DNA of 27,982 nt from CALCMJ01 sp964475415 (GTDB lineage: Bacteria; Bacteroidota; Bacteroidia; Chitinophagales; Saprospiraceae). The notes beneath the pieces are model-generated. The model had not been told where the DNA came from. It saw nothing but the letters and a program-made list of their open reading frames with translations, and searched no databases. Below are positions 26,935-27,982 of this stretch, piece by piece; position 1 is the stretch's first letter; each line of letters begins with the position of its first letter. The stretch is from assembly GCA_964475415.1 (NCBI GenBank), contig CAYYWZ010000053.1, forward strand, positions 1 through 27,982. Direction: 5' to 3'. Both the position numbers and the translations under genes were made by a program.

Positions 26935-27432
26935 CTAAAAATCATACCCTTTAACATCAATTACAACCAATTCTTTTAGCTGATCCTCAATTAACTTTAT
27001 AAGTTTAACTCCCATTTTATTTGATGAAGAAATGTTTTTCTTTGTTAACTTAAAATTCCCACCATCATTAGACATATAAGATTCTATGCTAACAGTTGTG
27101 TTAGAGCAATTATTGAAAGCATGTTTAACAGTATTAGTTACTAACTCACTAAATACAAGCCCTATACGCATAGCTAACTCTGCATCAATATCTAGTTCCT
27201 CAATCTTATTTTTTATCTTCAATTCACAATCAGGTCTATTAAAAATTTTTTCAAGATTCTTTGAAATATCTATTAAATAGGATTTTAAATTTATAATTCT
27301 AGAATTTACATTTACGTAAAGATTAGAATGTACTAAAGACAATGCCCTTAGTCGACCCTCACTATCTTGTATAATCTCTCGGGCTACAGCTGAGTCAGTA
27401 CGTCGTCTCTGCATTTGTAGTAAAGAAGCCAT
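26935..27432 (-). pseudogene. Kinase half of a frameshifted HisKA_2-type sensor histidine kinase
   Basis: This frame is open upstream to 27513 and includes the H-box LHKELSHRVKNN (phospho-acceptor His codon at 27457-27459) before MASLLQMQRRR, so the ATG at 27432 is not the real start. The HATPase N-box is present (LVFSELVTNTVKHAF), but the DxGxG (G1) box expected between FKLTKKNI and MGVKLIKLI is missing, and the usual final GT-x-F motif is replaced by GYDF and a stop. It would therefore bind ATP poorly. It belongs with 27462-27982 as a single broken gene. An assembly error could explain the frameshift but not the missing G1 box. Confidence 0.8.
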
Positions 27433-27461
27433 AAAAGAAAGATTGTTTTTAACACGATGGC

Positions 27462-27982
27462 TTAGTTCCTTATGGAGAAACTCAATTTTATTATTCTGTT
27501 TAGTTTTTTGAATTTATTTCTTTGATACCAAATTCTCACTCCAAGGAGAGCAAAAAGCCCAGCCGTTAAGCTACCTATCAATAAGTAATTTCTTTGCGAG
27601 GTGATTTTTTCAAGATTATCATCATTTTTTTGACTAAGCGAAAATAACTCCCGCTCTTTAATTTTTGTTTCGTTTACAATTTTAATCGAATCTGAGAATC
27701 GTGTATTTTGTTTAAGTTCCACCGAATGACTTAACCCTAAGGATTCTGCAAGTAATTTATAAGCTTTTTTAAAATCTTCTGTTTTTACTGCGATATCTTT
27801 CAACTTTTCAAAATCAAATATTTTATTTTGAATACTGTCAACACCATCATAGAGAGCCAATCCTCTCTTAAAGGATTTTTCTGCCTTTTGGTAGAGACCG
27901 ATCTCTCCTTGACAAGCTGCCAGCCTATAGTAAATAGATGATTCATCTGAAGTTGTAAGGCTATAAAACAGCGGGGAATAAT
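27462..27982 (-). pseudogene. TPR/transmembrane half of the frameshifted sensor kinase, 5' end beyond the window
   Basis: The frame is open from the right edge, so the apparent start at 27860 (TTG) is internal. It encodes TPR-like helices (SIYYRLAACQGEIG, then YQKAEKSFKRGLALYDG), a helical/coiled segment, and one membrane span (LLIGSLTAGLFALLGVRIWY) followed by the basic RNKFKK. It then leaves frame in a run of six A (27504-27509) and stops at 27462. Adding one A would join it to the kinase frame as RNKFKKTKQNNKIEFLHKELSH, the expected order of a TPR sensor kinase: periplasmic or cytoplasmic repeats, one span, then the H-box. Confidence 0.8.

Noticed and set aside
27504..27509. Programmed -1 frameshift at the A6 run of the sensor kinase
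   Set aside because: The zero-frame codons AAA AAA do not line up as a proper X-XXY-YYZ slippery heptamer, no downstream stimulatory structure was seen, and the kinase part lacks its G1 box, so mutation or sequencing error is the simpler explanation.

Overview
The window comes from an AT-rich member of the Bacteroidota, most likely a Saprospiraceae/Lewinella-like marine lineage. The evidence is: a type A C-terminal sorting domain and a CHU_C-type gliding-associated C-terminus (both type IX secretion signals), SprB-type repeats, a GEVED domain, a DUF4920 lipoprotein, TAnnTTTG-type promoters, A-rich leaders without clear Shine-Dalgarno sequences, and a ribosomal protein S6 with a helix-hairpin-helix tail. 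The genus cannot be fixed from the sequence alone.

Layout: (1) 32-3319 (-), a secreted Asp-box/FN3/GEVED protein. (2) 3431-5677, pantothenate synthetase (panC, -) divergent from a BioD/Pta-N-like P-loop ATPase (+) that ends in a strong terminator. (3) 5799-8840, a large secreted beta-rich protein (-) whose signal-peptide region is in frame but has no normal start codon; the gene is flanked on both sides by copies of a 24-base REP-like palindrome. (4) 9031-9600, a complete YefM-YoeB toxin-antitoxin operon with a promoter and palindromic operator. (5) 9698-10186 (-), a DUF4920 lipoprotein. (6) 10431-12214, a structured repeat, then a promoter, a folded leader and the rpsF-rpsR-rplI operon closed by a terminator. 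(7) 12332-12979 (+), an unrecognised exported protein. (8) 13003-14784 (-), serC followed by a YgjP-like metallopeptidase gene. (9) 14785-15346, a non-coding stretch holding a second, inverted copy of the structured repeat. (10) 15347-26143 (-), a probable four-gene unit: a 2817-residue metalloprotease/SprB-repeat giant, a CHU_C-terminated SprB-repeat protein, an unrecognised 194-residue protein and a 54-residue small ORF. (11) 26355-27982 (-), a decayed TPR sensor histidine kinase and a small exported protein, running off the right edge.

Functionally, ordinary housekeeping genes (pantothenate and serine synthesis, ribosomal proteins) sit among accessory surface proteins that depend on type IX secretion. 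The parts most worth a second look are the two related structured repeats, the S6-HhH fusion close to the place where the Bacteroidota ribosome hides its anti-Shine-Dalgarno, the giant protease/adhesin operon with its two unknown tail genes, a short shared C-terminal motif on the two other secreted proteins, and two apparently damaged genes: the start-less 881-residue gene and the frameshifted kinase.
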